Shown one piece after another: positions 27,902-40,323 of a stretch of DNA of 64,000 nucleotides (position 1 is the first letter of the stretch; each line of letters opens with the position of its first letter). The stretch is taken from the NCBI RefSeq assembly GCF_000015285.1, contig NC_008709.1, positions 1,984,001 through 2,048,000 of the forward strand. The letters run 5' to 3'. This stretch comes from Psychromonas ingrahamii 37 (GTDB lineage Bacteria > Pseudomonadota > Gammaproteobacteria > Enterobacterales > Psychromonadaceae). The position numbers and the translations under genes are program-made. Under the pieces are notes generated by a model, which ran no database searches, had not been told where the DNA came from, and worked only from the letters and a program-made list of their open reading frames with translations.

Positions 27902-28972
27902 CTATAGCGAGTTTAAGGTGGTTAATGTTGCCTGCATTTCAGCTTCTGTGCCGATAGTAATGCGAATACAGTTTTTTAAACGTGGCTTATTGGCAAAGTC
28001 GCGCATAATAATGCCATTTTTGGCAAAGGCTGCGAATACTTTTACTGAGTCTTTAAAGCGCACTAATAAAAAGTTACCGGTTGCCTGAAAAATCTCTGTG
28101 ACACAATCAATGTCCTGCAGTGCATCTTGTAACAGTTGGCGGTTGTTATTAAGTATTTTTACGCGCTCAAACATAACCGCCAAGCCGTCTTTTGATAGTG
28201 CCTGCGTGGCGATCTGTGCAACGGGGGCTGGAACCGGATAAGGCGCAATGACTTTTGATAACATCTCAATAACCGATTCCTGTGCCAGAGTAAAACCACA
28301 ACGGATAGCAGCCAGGGCAAAAGCCTTTGACAGGGTTCGGGTGATAACCAGATTTTCATATTGTGCAATCAAATCTGCCTGGCTTAATTTGGGACAAAAT
28401 TCAATATAGGCTTCATCCGCGACAATTAACGCTTTGCCTTTTGTTGCCTGCAGCAATGCGATCAGTTTCTGCCGGTCGAGTATATTACCAGTGGGATTGT
28501 TAGGCGCACATAGGAAGACTAATTTAACCTGACTGTCGACTTTTGTTACCGAATTTTCAACTGCTTGATAATCAACATCAAAGTTATCTGCTAAGGCGAC
28601 CTCTTCAATTGCAACACCGCAGGTTTCAGCACTGATTGCATACATGCCGTAGGTTGGTGGGCAGATTAAAATACTGTCTGCACTGGGCTCACAAAAAGTG
28701 CGGATCAGTATTTCAATACTTTCATCAGCGCCGCGGGTGCTTAAAACTTGGCTGTGTTTAACAGCAGCATAATCGGCATAGGCTGTAATTAATGAATGTG
28801 GTTGAAATTCAGGGTAGCGATTGAGTTTACTCGAGTCGAGTTGATATTCACTGCAGTCTGGAGATTCATTCGCGTTTAACCAAACGTCTCCCGTGCCACC
28901 AATGCGACGTGCGGAAAGGTAAGGTGTTAATGCTTGCACCGTTTCACGGGCAAGGTGTTTGATGCTGCTCAT
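27902..28972 (-). CDS. hisC: Histidinol-phosphate aminotransferase
   Basis: A 356-residue PLP-dependent fold-type I aminotransferase: WLNANESPDC near the N-terminus, FLCAPNNPTGNI, VADEAYIEFCP and the PLP-lysine motif TRTLSKAFALAAIRCGF with the phosphate-binding Arg. It lies 10 bp before hisB and about 125 bp after hisD on the minus strand. Confidence 0.95.
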   Translation of the reverse strand: MSSIKHLARETVQALTPYLSARRIGGTGDVWLNANESPDCSEYQLDSSKLNRYPEFQPHSLITAYADYAAVKHSQVLSTRGADESIEILIRTFCEPSADSILICPPTYGMYAISAETCGVAIEEVALADNFDVDYQAVENSVTKVDSQVKLVFLCAPNNPTGNILDRQKLIALLQATKGKALIVADEAYIEFCPKLSQADLIAQYENLVITRTLSKAFALAAIRCGFTLAQESVIEMLSKVIAPYPVPAPVAQIATQALSKDGLAVMFERVKILNNNRQLLQDALQDIDCVTEIFQATGNFLLVRFKDSVKVFAAFAKNGIIMRDFANKPRLKNCIRITIGTEAEMQATLTTLNSL

Positions 28973-29099
28973 GTATTTTATTCCCTAGCAAATAATTTCT
29001 GATGTCCGCGGCAAATGTTAGCGTGCCTGTTTTATAACACTCAACATTTGCCCAAAATTATTAAAAGTTAACTTTATTACAGGCGATTATTTTGTACTG

Positions 29100-30407
29100 T
29101 TATTTTGTACTGTTTAATTTATCTACACGGATAGTAACAGCACGTTTATGCGCCGTTAACCCTTCTGCGTCTGCAAGACAGGTCACCGTAGGGGCTAAAT
29201 TAAGCAAGCCGTCTTCAGTCAATTCCTGCACAGTATAACGTTTAACAAAGTCTGCTAAGCCTAAACTTGAATAGGTACGGGTATAACCATAAGTAGGTAA
29301 AACATGGTTTGTCCCACTGGCGTAATCGCCCACTGACTCAGGTGTCCAGGCGCCTAAGAATATGGAACCGGCATTTTTAAGTTTTGGCTGTAAAGCTCTT
29401 GGATTGGCTGTTTGAACTATCAAGTGCTCCGGGGCATAACGATTGGAAATTTCACATGCCTGCTGGATATCTTTACAAATGATACTAACACTGTGTGCTA
29501 ATGCCTTTTCTGCGATGTCACGACGTTCTAAAACAGCTAATTGTTGCTTAATCTCAATGGCGGTTTGCTCTGCAACAGCAAGGCTTGGAGTCACTAATAT
29601 AGATTGTGAGTCATGGCCATGCTCAGCTTGAGAGAGCAAGTCTGCGGCGATAAAAGTGGGATTAGCATTCTCATCTGCAATGACCAGTACTTCCGAAGGA
29701 CCTGCCGGCATATCAATGGCGGCACCGGCAAAATCATTACTTACCTGACGTTTTGCTTCCGTAACATAGGCATTGCCGGGACCAAAAATTTTATCAACAG
29801 AGGCAATGGTGTCTGTGCCATAGGCTAAAGCGGCAATTGCCTGTGCACCCCCTACAGTGTAAATTTCGTTTACGCCGCACAGTGAGGCGGCAAATAAAAT
29901 TTCATCGGCCACGGGAGGTGGCGTACACAGTACTAAGCGGCTGCAACCGGCAATTTGCGCAGGTGCTCCGGTCATAATAACCGTTGAGGGCAGTGGGGCA
30001 CTGCCACCTGGGATATAGAGACCGACTGATTCAATGGCTTGAGTGTGCATTTCACAAACCACACCCGGCATGGTTTCAACACGGATTACATCCTGCACTT
30101 GCGCCTTATGAAATATAACCACGTGGTTATAAGCGGTGCGGATAGCTGTTTTAATATCATCACCTAAACGTGCACTTGCCTGCTGAATTTGCGCTTCTGA
30201 AATGGTAAAGTTTTCGCCATCTAATTTATCAAAACGTTTAGTATAATCTAAAAGGGCGCGATCACCTTTAATACGAACATCAGAAATGATTTCAGAGACG
30301 GTTGTTTTCAGTCCGGCAGAATCCGCCATTGCAGGACGAGTAAGCAGTAGTGCTTGTTGCTTATTGGATAAATCTAACCAGTTAACTGTCCTCATCTTAG
30401 TTTGCAT
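29100..30407 (-). CDS. hisD: Histidinol dehydrogenase
   Basis: Catalyses the last two steps, oxidising histidinol to histidine with NAD; zinc-dependent. The 435-residue product has [32 protein letters not shown], the [12 protein letters not shown] motif, [26 protein letters not shown] and [14 protein letters not shown] near the catalytic Glu/His. Starts at 30407, 2 bp after the hisG stop. A repeated TTTTGTACTG lies at its 3' end. Confidence 0.95.
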   Translation of the reverse strand: MQTKMRTVNWLDLSNKQQALLLTRPAMADSAGLKTTVSEIISDVRIKGDRALLDYTKRFDKLDGENFTISEAQIQQASARLGDDIKTAIRTAYNHVVIFHKAQVQDVIRVETMPGVVCEMHTQAIESVGLYIPGGSAPLPSTVIMTGAPAQIAGCSRLVLCTPPPVADEILFAASLCGVNEIYTVGGAQAIAALAYGTDTIASVDKIFGPGNAYVTEAKRQVSNDFAGAAIDMPAGPSEVLVIADENANPTFIAADLLSQAEHGHDSQSILVTPSLAVAEQTAIEIKQQLAVLERRDIAEKALAHSVSIICKDIQQACEISNRYAPEHLIVQTANPRALQPKLKNAGSIFLGAWTPESVGDYASGTNHVLPTYGYTRTYSSLGLADFVKRYTVQELTEDGLLNLAPTVTCLADAEGLTAHKRAVTIRVDKLNSTK

Positions 30408-30409
30408 AT

Positions 30410-31306
30410 CTACTCCATCATTTTTTCAATGGGTAACACTAGAATAGAGCTCGCGCCTAAGGTTTTAAGCTGCTCCATTGTTTCCCAGAATAAGTTTTCT
30501 TTGCTTACCACGTGCAGGGCGACATGGTCACTGCTGCCTGAAAGTTGCATGACTGTTGGTTGCTCTGAACCCGGTAATAGCGATTTGATTGCTTCTAAAT
30601 TAGCCGTTGGTGCATGTAACATAATGTATTTACATTCTTTAGCTGACTGTACACCATCAATACGGGTTAAAAGACGATTAACTAAATCTTGTTTTTGTTG
30701 GTTTAAGGGGTCTGCGCGCTGTATTAAAACCGCGGTTGAACGATAGATAACTTCAACTTCTTTAAGACCATTTGCTTCAAGCGTTGCACCGGTTGAGACC
30801 AGATCACAAATTGCATCGGCAAGGCCTGCACGCGGAGCCACTTCAACAGAGCCAGTTAACATACAAGATGTGTAAGGGATATTTTGTTCTTCCATAAAGC
30901 GCTTAAGGATATGAACATAAGTTGTTGCAATGCGTAAATTGGCCAGTGATTTGGCACCTTGATAATCAAAATCCTGATCAACAGCAATGGAGAAACGACA
31001 GGCACCAAAAGCGAGTTCTTTAACTACTTTGTGTGCGGTTGGCTCTTTTGCCACTGTCCGCATCATGTTTTCTTCTTCAAGTACATTTTGACCGATAAAA
31101 CCAAGGTCAACCACACCATCCATTATTAAGCCTGGAATATCATCATCGCGCACGCGCAGAATATCAATGGCCATATTGTCACTGTGCGCAATTAAGCGTT
31201 GGGTATTGAGGTTAACTTTTACACCACAAGCTTTTAATAACTTAACGGTATCTTCACTTAAACGACCTTTCTTCTGTATTGCAATTCTTAAACGTTGCTC
31301 TGGCAT
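30410..31306 (-). CDS. hisG: ATP phosphoribosyltransferase (long form)
   Basis: Commits ATP and PRPP to histidine synthesis and is feedback-inhibited by histidine. A 298-residue long-form enzyme: [41 protein letters not shown], the PRPP-binding loop [18 protein letters not shown], and a C-terminal regulatory ACT-like domain (about 225-298). GGGAAATAAG precedes the ATG. First structural gene after the hisL attenuator. Confidence 0.95.
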   Translation of the reverse strand: MPEQRLRIAIQKKGRLSEDTVKLLKACGVKVNLNTQRLIAHSDNMAIDILRVRDDDIPGLIMDGVVDLGFIGQNVLEEENMMRTVAKEPTAHKVVKELAFGACRFSIAVDQDFDYQGAKSLANLRIATTYVHILKRFMEEQNIPYTSCMLTGSVEVAPRAGLADAICDLVSTGATLEANGLKEVEVIYRSTAVLIQRADPLNQQKQDLVNRLLTRIDGVQSAKECKYIMLHAPTANLEAIKSLLPGSEQPTVMQLSGSSDHVALHVVSKENLFWETMEQLKTLGASSILVLPIEKMME

Positions 31307-31332
31307 TCTTATTTCCCTTGTCTTAAAAACTA

Positions 31333-31366
31333 AAAAACCCTCGGGAGGCGGACTTCCGGGGGTTTA
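31333..31366 (-). terminator. his attenuator terminator
   Basis: AACCCTCGGGAG and CTTCCGGGGGTT form a 12-bp G+C-rich stem with wobble pairs; on the minus strand it is followed by TTTTTTAGTTTTT, 25 bp before hisG. Together with the histidine-containing leader peptide it forms a classical attenuator. Confidence 0.85.
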
Positions 31367-31425
31367 TTTTATTGGTAACCTCTGGAAGAACGCAAAAATT
31401 CTCCCAAGAATAAGATCCTGAAAGA

Positions 31426-31470
31426 TTAGATAATATGATGGTGCAGTGATTTCAGGGTGATTTTTTTCAT
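31426..31470 (-). CDS. hisL: his operon leader peptide
   Basis: A 14-codon frame on the minus strand reads MKKITLKSLHHHII, with three consecutive His codons, about 60 bp upstream of the attenuator hairpin and 120 bp before hisG. Stalling of ribosomes at the His codons during histidine shortage would prevent the terminator from forming. Enteric HisL has seven His in a row, so three is a short run and might give less sensitive control. Confidence 0.82.
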   Translation of the reverse strand: MKKITLKSLHHHII

Positions 31471-31575
31471 GGTTACATAATTCTCTATTTATTAAGTGTC
31501 TATAGACTAACAATCTCGTTATTAAAAGTGAACTGTTTTTTTCGGTCTATTCACTATAATTGATAACAATTCTGA

Positions 31576-31746
31576 TTATTGTTCAGTCATTACTGCGTTT
31601 TGTGATTCGCTGTTCTGCTCTAATGCTTCTATTCTTGCACGCTCTGCTTTAGAAACATATTTAGGTTTTAAAGCCGGATTCTTTTTGGCATTCATTCGTT
31701 TGATGCGTTTATCAAGAATACTGTTTAATTTTTTCTTTCTGTTCAT
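31576..31746 (-). CDS. DUF2986-like small basic protein
   Basis: A 56-residue highly basic protein, MNRKKKLNSILDKRIKRMNAK followed by KPKYVSKAERARIEALEQ. The Lys/Arg-rich start and KAERARIEA segment match DUF2986 proteins of marine gammaproteobacteria. The Met at 31746 is chosen because GGAAAAAAAG precedes it; an upstream in-frame ATG (31806) lacks a site. Function unknown; the charge suggests nucleic acid or ribosome association. Confidence 0.75.
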   Translation of the reverse strand: MNRKKKLNSILDKRIKRMNAKKNPALKPKYVSKAERARIEALEQNSESQNAVMTEQ

Positions 31747-31986
31747 CTTTTTTTCCGTACTTACCCGTAATACATGCATTGTAAAGATCTGCCTAAATAA
31801 ACACAAGTTAAAGCAAAATATTGCGGATATTAATTAACCTTTGTATTTGCAAGTGTTAAACAGTCATCAGGGCCGGGCGCTAAAGAAGGGCCAAAAAAGA
31901 TTTCTCTATTGCAATAGTAAGCTGTTTAATCAATTTAATATAAGCATATATGGAGTTGATTTTTCCCGATATAATGCAGGACGCTG

Positions 31987-32017
31987 TCTCTCTTTTAGCT
32001 TCAGCAAAAAAGAGGGA
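31987..32017 (+). promoter_or_regulatory. Hairpin covering the ribosome site of the CWC gene
   Basis: TCTCTCTTTT (31987-31996) can pair with AAAAGAGGGA (32008-32017; one G-U pair). The AGAGGG ribosome-binding site of the following GTG-started gene lies in the 3' arm, so the hairpin would hide it. Confidence 0.4.
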
Positions 32018-32026
32018 TAACTGATT

Positions 32027-32257
32027 GTGGCTTTTAATAACAGTAAAACTTTATGCCCATTTTGCAATGGGGTTAATAAATGTAGTGCCGAAAGTGAATC
32101 AGCTTGCTGGTGTTTTGAGGTTCAGATTCCCAAGTCCTTAACAGCTTTACTACCGATAGGGTTGATTGATAAATCATGTATCTGCCTGGCCTGTATTAAT
32201 GCCTTTAAAGAAAATGAACATTTATTTAAAGAAAAATACGGGCCTAAACAGAACTGA
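32027..32257 (+). CDS. Cysteine-rich CWC family protein
   Basis: A 76-residue protein with the CWC-family cysteine pattern: LCPFCNGVNKC, SACWCFEVQIP and SCICLACINAF, eight to nine cysteines probably forming a metal (zinc) site. It starts with GTG at 32027 after AGAGGGATAA, and no ATG is available upstream in frame. Function of the family is unknown. It faces dsbB convergently. Confidence 0.75.
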   Translation: MAFNNSKTLCPFCNGVNKCSAESESACWCFEVQIPKSLTALLPIGLIDKSCICLACINAFKENEHLFKEKYGPKQN

Positions 32258-32408
32258 AAACTAATCCTAAATGAAGGATTAGATTCGGTAATTATTGATT
32301 AATATTGAACAGTATAGAAAACGGTAAGTCGAAGTCGCTAATCGTTTTCTCCAGCAGAAAATATAACAGGGCAAACTGTGAGCTGATTTTAGAATTTATA
32401 ACCCAACG

Positions 32409-32966
32409 CTAGAATAATTGTTTTTTAGTTTTTAGCACAGCGCTGATGGCAAAAATAATAAATAACAATGTATAGAGTGAAAAACTAACAATTAACCATT
32501 GCGGCATAGAATAACCTAAAAATTGCCAAACAATATCGGAGCAGTCACCCGTTGGATTAAATAACCATGGCAGCCATTCATGTAAAGGTGCCCATGCCGG
32601 GAAATTAGGAAAAAAATCACAGGTGAAAAAGGGAGAAGGGTGCAGTTGATAATCCGTATGTTTTATTGCTAATAAAATTCCCCAAACGGCACTTATCCCC
32701 CATAATAAAAAAGCGCTCAAACGAATAAAAACATTATTTGGCGAACTGGCGCCTATTAAACCCGCCAATAAAATTCCAAGCATGGCAAGGCGTTCATAAA
32801 CACACATAACACAGGGTTCAAGTTGCATAACGTGCTGAAAATATAAAGCAGATAATTCAAGGGATAGCGCGCTTGCTGCCAATAGTAACCAAGACCAACG
32901 CTGTTTGGAAATCGCTTTTAAAATTGTTAACACAAAGATTCCTAATATCACAAAAAAGAGTAACAT
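32409..32966 (-). CDS. dsbB: Disulfide bond formation protein DsbB
   Basis: An inner-membrane quinone reductase that reoxidises DsbA. The 185-residue product has four membrane helices and both redox cysteine pairs: Cys52/Cys55 in EPCVMCVYERL and Cys116/Cys142 in SPFFTCDFFPNFPAW and PTGDCSD, with the conserved Arg after the first pair. The N-terminus is about nine residues longer than in E. coli. In many gammaproteobacteria dsbB lies next to nhaB and fadR; here fadR is the divergent neighbour but nhaB is absent. Confidence 0.93.
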   Translation of the reverse strand: MLLFFVILGIFVLTILKAISKQRWSWLLLAASALSLELSALYFQHVMQLEPCVMCVYERLAMLGILLAGLIGASSPNNVFIRLSAFLLWGISAVWGILLAIKHTDYQLHPSPFFTCDFFPNFPAWAPLHEWLPWLFNPTGDCSDIVWQFLGYSMPQWLIVSFSLYTLLFIIFAISAVLKTKKQLF

Positions 32967-33292
32967 AACTTTAGCATTTAGAAGTGCTAAATGGAAAGAG
33001 ATTCAACTGCGTCATTGCTGATTTTAGGCTCTTTATTCGTGGTATGTGGTCTCGTTTTTATCTTTTAAATTATGACTTGTTATTAAAAACATAAAATCCA
33101 CTGTCATCTTAATATTGTTAAGTCGTTAAGCAGCTACAATAAAGCGACCATAAGAGTATTCACAAACAGATTATTATTTTTAGTTCGGGTATTACATTTG
33201 ATTGTTGATGCTTGATTTACAAAGATAAACGACCTGTTTTGTCTATTAACCTCTGTGTTACTATAGAAAGATAAAAGTAAGGGGGATTTTAA
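32967..33292. other. Divergent intergenic region dsbB-fadR
   Basis: About 325 bp of A+T-rich sequence that must carry both promoters. A minus-strand frame crossing into fadR has no protein-like features. GGGGG at 33282-33286 is the fadR ribosome site. No trace of nhaB is visible. Confidence 0.5.
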
Positions 33293-34003
33293 ATGATAAA
33301 AAACGTAAAAGGGCCTGCAGACATAGCTGAACAGTATTTGATAGAGTCTATTTGGAATGGCACTATTGCAATACATTCAGCATTGCCCGCTGAACGAGTG
33401 CTTGCTGATAAAATAGGAGTGACGCGCACTACTCTGCGTGAGGTTTTACAGCGTATGTCAAAGGATGGTTGGATTACAATTTGCCATGGTAAGTCAACGA
33501 AAGTAAATGATTTTTGGGAAACCTCAAGTTTAAATGTGTTAAGTACTATTACCCGCCTTGATATTGAGAGGCGGGCAGATTATATTGACCAACTGATGTC
33601 AGTACGTACTAATGTTAGCGCCATTATTTTACGCATGGCTGCAAAGCATAATACAAAAAGTGTGCTTTCTTTTTTAGATAAAGTACCTTCAATTGATGCC
33701 AGCAGTGAAGAATTTACTGAATTTGATTACCGTTTTTATCACCATGTCGCTGTTTCCTCCAATAATATGATTTATGTTTTGATTCTTAATGGGTTACAGG
33801 ACTTGTATCGCCGGGTTGGCTATTTTTATTTTTCAAATACAGAGGCTAAATCTATTGCTCTGGCTTTTTACGCTGACATTAAAATTGTATTAGAGAAAGG
33901 GGAAATACATCAGATCATGCAGGTTGTTCGCGATTCGGCTTTCGCCAGTGGAAAAATTTGGCTGCATTTACGTCACCAGCTTCCCGATGACTTTCTGGAT
34001 TAA
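33293..34003 (+). CDS. fadR: Fatty acid metabolism regulator FadR
   Basis: A GntR-family transcription factor that represses fatty acid degradation and activates unsaturated fatty acid synthesis, released by acyl-CoA. The 236-residue protein aligns throughout with FadR: winged helix PADIAEQYLIESIWNG, LPAERVLADKIGVTRTTLREVLQRM, GWITICHGKSTKVNDFWETSSLNVL, and the ligand domain VRTNVSAIILRMAA, ILNGLQDLYRRVGYFYFSN. Likely relevant to the PUFA synthase locus at the right end of the window, though no operator was identified there. Confidence 0.93.
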   Translation: MIKNVKGPADIAEQYLIESIWNGTIAIHSALPAERVLADKIGVTRTTLREVLQRMSKDGWITICHGKSTKVNDFWETSSLNVLSTITRLDIERRADYIDQLMSVRTNVSAIILRMAAKHNTKSVLSFLDKVPSIDASSEEFTEFDYRFYHHVAVSSNNMIYVLILNGLQDLYRRVGYFYFSNTEAKSIALAFYADIKIVLEKGEIHQIMQVVRDSAFASGKIWLHLRHQLPDDFLD

Positions 34004-34051
34004 ATAAACTAAATTAATGTTTCACTACTTTTTTATAACAGGATAACTCTT

Positions 34052-36619
34052 TTGTCGAAAAACAACTTTCTTAACCGGCTCTCCGGTGCACAAAAATTAT
34101 TAGAAGTTGGCATCATTGTCTGTGCGTTTGTCGCCATTTTTATTAGCATTTCATTGTTTACATTTTCCCCCGTTGATCCGAGTTGGTCACAGCAACAGTG
34201 GGTGGCAGAAATTCAAAATGCTGGTGGTATGGTGGGGGCTTGGATAGCTGATATTCTATTTTATGGTTTTGGATTACTCGCTTATTTTGTTCCCGTACTG
34301 ATCGCTTTTTTTGCATGGTTTTTTTTATGGAAACCAAAATTTAGTTTGGATATGGATTTTTTAAATCTGGGATTACGTATTATCGGGTTTATTTTTACTG
34401 TCTTTAGTACCACTGCATTAGCTTCTCTGAACTTTGATGATTATCACTATTATCCCTCCGGTGGATTGGTAGGTGACATTATCGCGCAAGGTATGTCAGG
34501 TTTTTTTAGTTTGTTAGCAATGAATTTTATCCTGTTAACCCTGCTTGTTTCAGGCATAACCTTTTTACTCGGTTTTTCCTGGCTTAGTTTAATCGATAGT
34601 ACGGGCGCTTTTGTTATTATTTTTGTTACTTGGTTAATGACATTGCCAGAACGCTTTTCTCTTTGGAAAGAAAAGCGCAAGGCAGAAAAAATCTCACGGC
34701 TTAATGAAAAAGAGCCGGATTGGGGTGTTACAAAAAAACAGCGGAAGACGGTGGCTGAACAGCCAGCTTCTTCTGATGTAGTGGCTAAAAAAAAGCCTGT
34801 TGAGAAGGTTTCTGGTGGCCCTGATGATTCAGATTTTAATTATTCAGACATTGATGATTCAGATATTGATCAACAATATTTTGATGCGCCCTTTGATATC
34901 GATGCTGTGGAAGACGATAAAAAGGATTTACACAGCTTTTCATCTACATCACCGGAAATAGAAAACATTCCTGCTTTTATCACTGAATCCACACCACAAA
35001 AAGCAGTCAACCCGCAACCGGTCGTAGACAAAGCCAAACCTGCTATAGCCCCGAAAAATAATTTTGACCATCTTCCTGAACATGCCAAACCCGCTATTAA
35101 ACGGAAACCAGTGGAAGAAAATATGGCTGCCTTTCCGAGTATTGACCTGTTGGATCGGCCCGATAAAAAAATTCATCCCATCTCAAAGGAAGAGCTGGAT
35201 ACTGCGGCACGTTTAGTTGAAGCTAAATTACTTGAATTTAAAATTAAAGCTAAAGTGGTTAATGTCTTACCCGGACCTGTTATTACACGTTTTGAACTTT
35301 CTTTAGCACCCGGGATGAAAGTGAGCACAGTGAGCGGTTTAGAAAAAGACTTAGCACGTGCCTTGTCCGCAATGAGTGTGCGAGTGGTTGATCAAATTCC
35401 CGGGAAGTCGGTCATTGCCTTAGAGTTACCTAATAAACATCGTGAAATTGTTTATTCTTCGGAAGTATTGGGCAGTGCAAAATTTAGAGAAAGTAAATCT
35501 CCTTTAAGTATGGTGCTTGGAGCTGATATTTCCGGACAGCCTGTGGTGGTTGACCTTGCTAAAATGCCGCATCTTTTAGTGGCAGGTACAACGGGCTCGG
35601 GAAAATCTGTGGGCGTCAACTGTATGCTGGTCAGTTTGTTATATAAATCAACGCCTGAAGATGTACGTTTGATTTTAATTGACCCTAAAATGCTCGAATT
35701 AAGTGTTTATGAAGGGATCCCGCACTTATTAGCGGAAGTCGTTACTGATATGAAGGATGCGGCAAATGCATTACGCTGGTGTGTTGGCGAAATGGAACGC
35801 CGTTATAAACTTTTGTCTGAAATTGGTGTCCGTACATTAGCCAGTTTTAATAGTAAGGTAAAAGAAGCGGCCGATGAGGGCACGCCATTAACAGATCCTC
35901 TTTGGAAAGAGGGGGATAGTATGGATTTGACTGCCCCTGAATTAACAAAATTACCCAGCATTGTTGTGGTTGTTGATGAATTTGCCGATATGATGATGAT
36001 TGTGGGTAAAAAATGTGAGGAGTTAATTACCCGTATTGCACAAAAAGCACGTGCCGCCGGCATTCACTTAATTTTAGCGACACAGCGTCCTTCGGTAGAC
36101 GTTATCACCGGCTTAATTAAAGCAAACATTCCTACTCGAATTGCATTCCAAGTCTCGAGTAAAATCGACTCAAGGACTATTTTAGGCATGCAGGGTGCTG
36201 AAACCCTGTTAGGTCACGGTGATATGTTATATATGCCACCCGGGGTTGGCGTGCCGACACGTGTACATGGTGCCTTTGTTGATGACCATGAAGTCCACCG
36301 TGTTGTTGCGGATTGGAAAAAACGCGGTGAGCCGAATTATGTACAGGAGATCATCGATGGTGACAGTGGCTTAGATATGTTGTTACCTGGTGAGGAAGCT
36401 GAAGGTGCTAACGAGATTGATGCTTTATTTGATGAAGTAGTTGAATTTATTACCGAAACTCGTAAAGTATCAATATCAAGTATTCAGCGTAAATTTAGAA
36501 TTGGTTACAATCGCTCGGCGCGTTTGGTGGATCAACTTCAAGCACAAGGTGTGATCAGTGCACCATCAGGTGCCAATAGTAATCGCGATGTTCTCGCTCC
36601 GCCTCCCGTTAAGGATTAA
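34052..36619 (+). CDS. ftsK: DNA translocase FtsK
   Basis: An 855-residue divisome-anchored DNA pump that clears the septum and activates XerCD at dif. Four to five N-terminal membrane helices (residues about 15-190) are followed by an acidic/proline-containing linker (about 210-370), the RecA-like motor with Walker [16 protein letters not shown] near 512 and Walker [15 protein letters not shown] near 638, and the gamma winged helix [22 protein letters not shown] at the C-terminus. It starts with TTG at 34052, with AGGA 8 nt upstream; no in-frame ATG fits. The linker is short compared with E. coli FtsK (1329 residues). Runs 3 bp before lolA. Confidence 0.95.
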   Translation: MSKNNFLNRLSGAQKLLEVGIIVCAFVAIFISISLFTFSPVDPSWSQQQWVAEIQNAGGMVGAWIADILFYGFGLLAYFVPVLIAFFAWFFLWKPKFSLDMDFLNLGLRIIGFIFTVFSTTALASLNFDDYHYYPSGGLVGDIIAQGMSGFFSLLAMNFILLTLLVSGITFLLGFSWLSLIDSTGAFVIIFVTWLMTLPERFSLWKEKRKAEKISRLNEKEPDWGVTKKQRKTVAEQPASSDVVAKKKPVEKVSGGPDDSDFNYSDIDDSDIDQQYFDAPFDIDAVEDDKKDLHSFSSTSPEIENIPAFITESTPQKAVNPQPVVDKAKPAIAPKNNFDHLPEHAKPAIKRKPVEENMAAFPSIDLLDRPDKKIHPISKEELDTAARLVEAKLLEFKIKAKVVNVLPGPVITRFELSLAPGMKVSTVSGLEKDLARALSAMSVRVVDQIPGKSVIALELPNKHREIVYSSEVLGSAKFRESKSPLSMVLGADISGQPVVVDLAKMPHLLVAGTTGSGKSVGVNCMLVSLLYKSTPEDVRLILIDPKMLELSVYEGIPHLLAEVVTDMKDAANALRWCVGEMERRYKLLSEIGVRTLASFNSKVKEAADEGTPLTDPLWKEGDSMDLTAPELTKLPSIVVVVDEFADMMMIVGKKCEELITRIAQKARAAGIHLILATQRPSVDVITGLIKANIPTRIAFQVSSKIDSRTILGMQGAETLLGHGDMLYMPPGVGVPTRVHGAFVDDHEVHRVVADWKKRGEPNYVQEIIDGDSGLDMLLPGEEAEGANEIDALFDEVVEFITETRKVSISSIQRKFRIGYNRSARLVDQLQAQGVISAPSGANSNRDVLAPPPVKD

Positions 36620-36622
36620 TGT

Positions 36623-37240
36623 ATGAAAAAAATAGTTATTGTCATTTCCATCTTGTTAACGTCATTTTTGTCTTCTGCTGTTTCGGCAGCGACAGATAGT
36701 CAATTATTAAAAGAAAAATTAGCCAAATTTAGTTTTATTAATGCTGAATTTTCACAACAAGTGAGCAGTCCGGAAGGCAAAATATTAGATGATAGTCAGG
36801 GCATGTTAGCTATTTCGCGTCCGGGTAAATTTCGCTGGGAAGTGCTTATGCCAGAAGAGGAATTAATTGTCTCCGATGGTCAAACCATGTGGATGTACAG
36901 TCCCTTTATTGAACAGGTCACCCTGCTTAATTTAAGTGATGCAATACAAGGCACCCCCTTTATACTGCTTTCCGGGGCTAATGAGTCGCAATGGGCTGAC
37001 TATCAGGTAAATAAAGTTAATGATCAATTCATCGTCAAGAATATTGCCGGCACCGTTCAGGATAGATCTTTTATCTTTGAGTTTAATAAATCAAGTCAGG
37101 TTAGCAAGTTTGTGGTTATTGAAGCGCTGGGACAACGCAGTGAGTTTAAATTGAGTCATAAAGTCTTATCTAAGCCCTGGGTGGAAGGCTTTTTTGATTT
37201 TAGCATCCCAGCAGGTGTTGAAATAGATGATCAACGTTAA
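36623..37240 (+). CDS. lolA: Outer-membrane lipoprotein carrier LolA
   Basis: A periplasmic chaperone that carries lipoproteins from LolCDE to LolB. The 205-residue precursor has a signal peptide [22 protein letters not shown] and the LolA core [36 protein letters not shown] with the hydrophobic-cavity strands. It sits 3 bp after ftsK and its stop overlaps the rarA start (TAATG). Confidence 0.92.
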   Translation: MKKIVIVISILLTSFLSSAVSAATDSQLLKEKLAKFSFINAEFSQQVSSPEGKILDDSQGMLAISRPGKFRWEVLMPEEELIVSDGQTMWMYSPFIEQVTLLNLSDAIQGTPFILLSGANESQWADYQVNKVNDQFIVKNIAGTVQDRSFIFEFNKSSQVSKFVVIEALGQRSEFKLSHKVLSKPWVEGFFDFSIPAGVEIDDQR

Positions 37241-38568
37241 TGAAAGATCTTTTTGAATTTAATAATGATTTTCAGCCATTAGCGGCACGAATGCGGCCAA
37301 AATTTTTTTCAAATTACATTGGCCAGGCACATATTATCGGTGCCGGTAAACCGTTACGCAATGCATTAGAAAATGGTGCTGCGCACTCCATGATTTTATG
37401 GGGTCCGCCCGGTACGGGTAAAACAACCTTAGCAGAATTAATAGCATCCTACTGTGATGCGCATGTAGAGCGTCTTTCGGCGGTGACCTCGGGGATTAAA
37501 GAAATACGTGCTGCGATTGAAATTGCCCAACAAAATCGCACTAATGGTATTCGTACCTTGTTGTTTGTTGATGAAGTACATCGTTTTAACAAGGCCCAGC
37601 AGGATGCTTTTCTGCCCTATATTGAAGATGGCACTATCTTATTTATTGGTGCAACGACGGAAAATCCTTCCTTCGAGCTCAATAATGCATTGTTATCCAG
37701 AGCGCGGATCTATTTATTAAAAAAACTCAGTGAAGCTGAAATCATCGCTGTGATTGATCAGGCTTGTTCTTCAGTCGATGGACTCGCAAATAAAAACATT
37801 CAATTTGTGGGTGATGTAAAAGAAAAATTAGCGCAACTTGTACAAGGGGATGCCAGAAAAGCCCTTAATTATCTCGAATTATTGGCAGATATGGCCATTG
37901 ATTCTGAGCAAAGTTTATCCATTAATCTAGATCTCTTAAAGGAGATAGCAGGTCGTGAAGGGGTTAGCTTTGATAAAAAAGGGGATCTTTTTTACGATTT
38001 AATATCGGCCTTTCATAAATCAGTGCGTGGTTCAGATCCCGATGCTGCACTTTATTGGTATGCGCGTATGCTCGCTGGTGGATGTGATCCGCTGTATGTG
38101 GCGCGCAGGTTATTAGCAATTGCATCGGAAGACATTGGTAATGCCGATCCGCGGGCGATGCAAATTGCAATAAATGCCTGGGATTGTTTTGCCCGCGTTG
38201 GACCCTATGAAGGTGAGCGGGCAATTGCTCAGGCGATTGTCTACTGCGCCAGTGCACCTAAAAGTAATGCCGTCTATACGGCCTTTGCCAATGCTAAGCA
38301 AGCGGTGAAAGATTTTCCTGAATATGAAGTGCCATTACATCTTCGTAATGCACCGACTAAATTAATGAAGGAACTTGACCATAGTTTAGGTTATCGTTAT
38401 GCGCATGAGGAAGACGGCGCATTTGCTGCCGGTGAAGTTTATCTGCCGGAAGCCTTACAGGGCACTAAGTTTTATCGAGCAACAGATCGTGGTTTTGAAA
38501 AGCAAATTGCCGCCAAACTTAATTATTTAGATGAGTTAAACCAGCAAAGTAATAATAAACGTTATTAG
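37240..38568 (+). CDS. rarA: Replication-associated recombination protein A
   Basis: A 442-residue AAA+ ATPase related to clamp loaders that acts at stalled forks. It has Walker [17 protein letters not shown], Walker [20 protein letters not shown], sensor 1 [22 protein letters not shown], and the tetramerisation C-terminus with [21 protein letters not shown] and [11 protein letters not shown]. Overlaps lolA by one base. Confidence 0.93.
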   Translation: MKDLFEFNNDFQPLAARMRPKFFSNYIGQAHIIGAGKPLRNALENGAAHSMILWGPPGTGKTTLAELIASYCDAHVERLSAVTSGIKEIRAAIEIAQQNRTNGIRTLLFVDEVHRFNKAQQDAFLPYIEDGTILFIGATTENPSFELNNALLSRARIYLLKKLSEAEIIAVIDQACSSVDGLANKNIQFVGDVKEKLAQLVQGDARKALNYLELLADMAIDSEQSLSINLDLLKEIAGREGVSFDKKGDLFYDLISAFHKSVRGSDPDAALYWYARMLAGGCDPLYVARRLLAIASEDIGNADPRAMQIAINAWDCFARVGPYEGERAIAQAIVYCASAPKSNAVYTAFANAKQAVKDFPEYEVPLHLRNAPTKLMKELDHSLGYRYAHEEDGAFAAGEVYLPEALQGTKFYRATDRGFEKQIAAKLNYLDELNQQSNNKRY

Positions 38569-38641
38569 TAATTATATCGCTTATGGGATAATTTTTATAG
38601 GGTGTTAATAGTGCAACAGAGACAGAGTATGAGACATTTTT

Positions 38642-40323
<1,682 letters not shown>

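Noticed and set aside
33134-33376. Minus-strand frame crossing the fadR start
   Set aside because: Antisense to a solid fadR N-terminus; no ribosome site.
38569-38641. Possible fluoride riboswitch before crcB
   Set aside because: The conserved GGCGATG...CCGC-type core is not present in the 73-bp gap.
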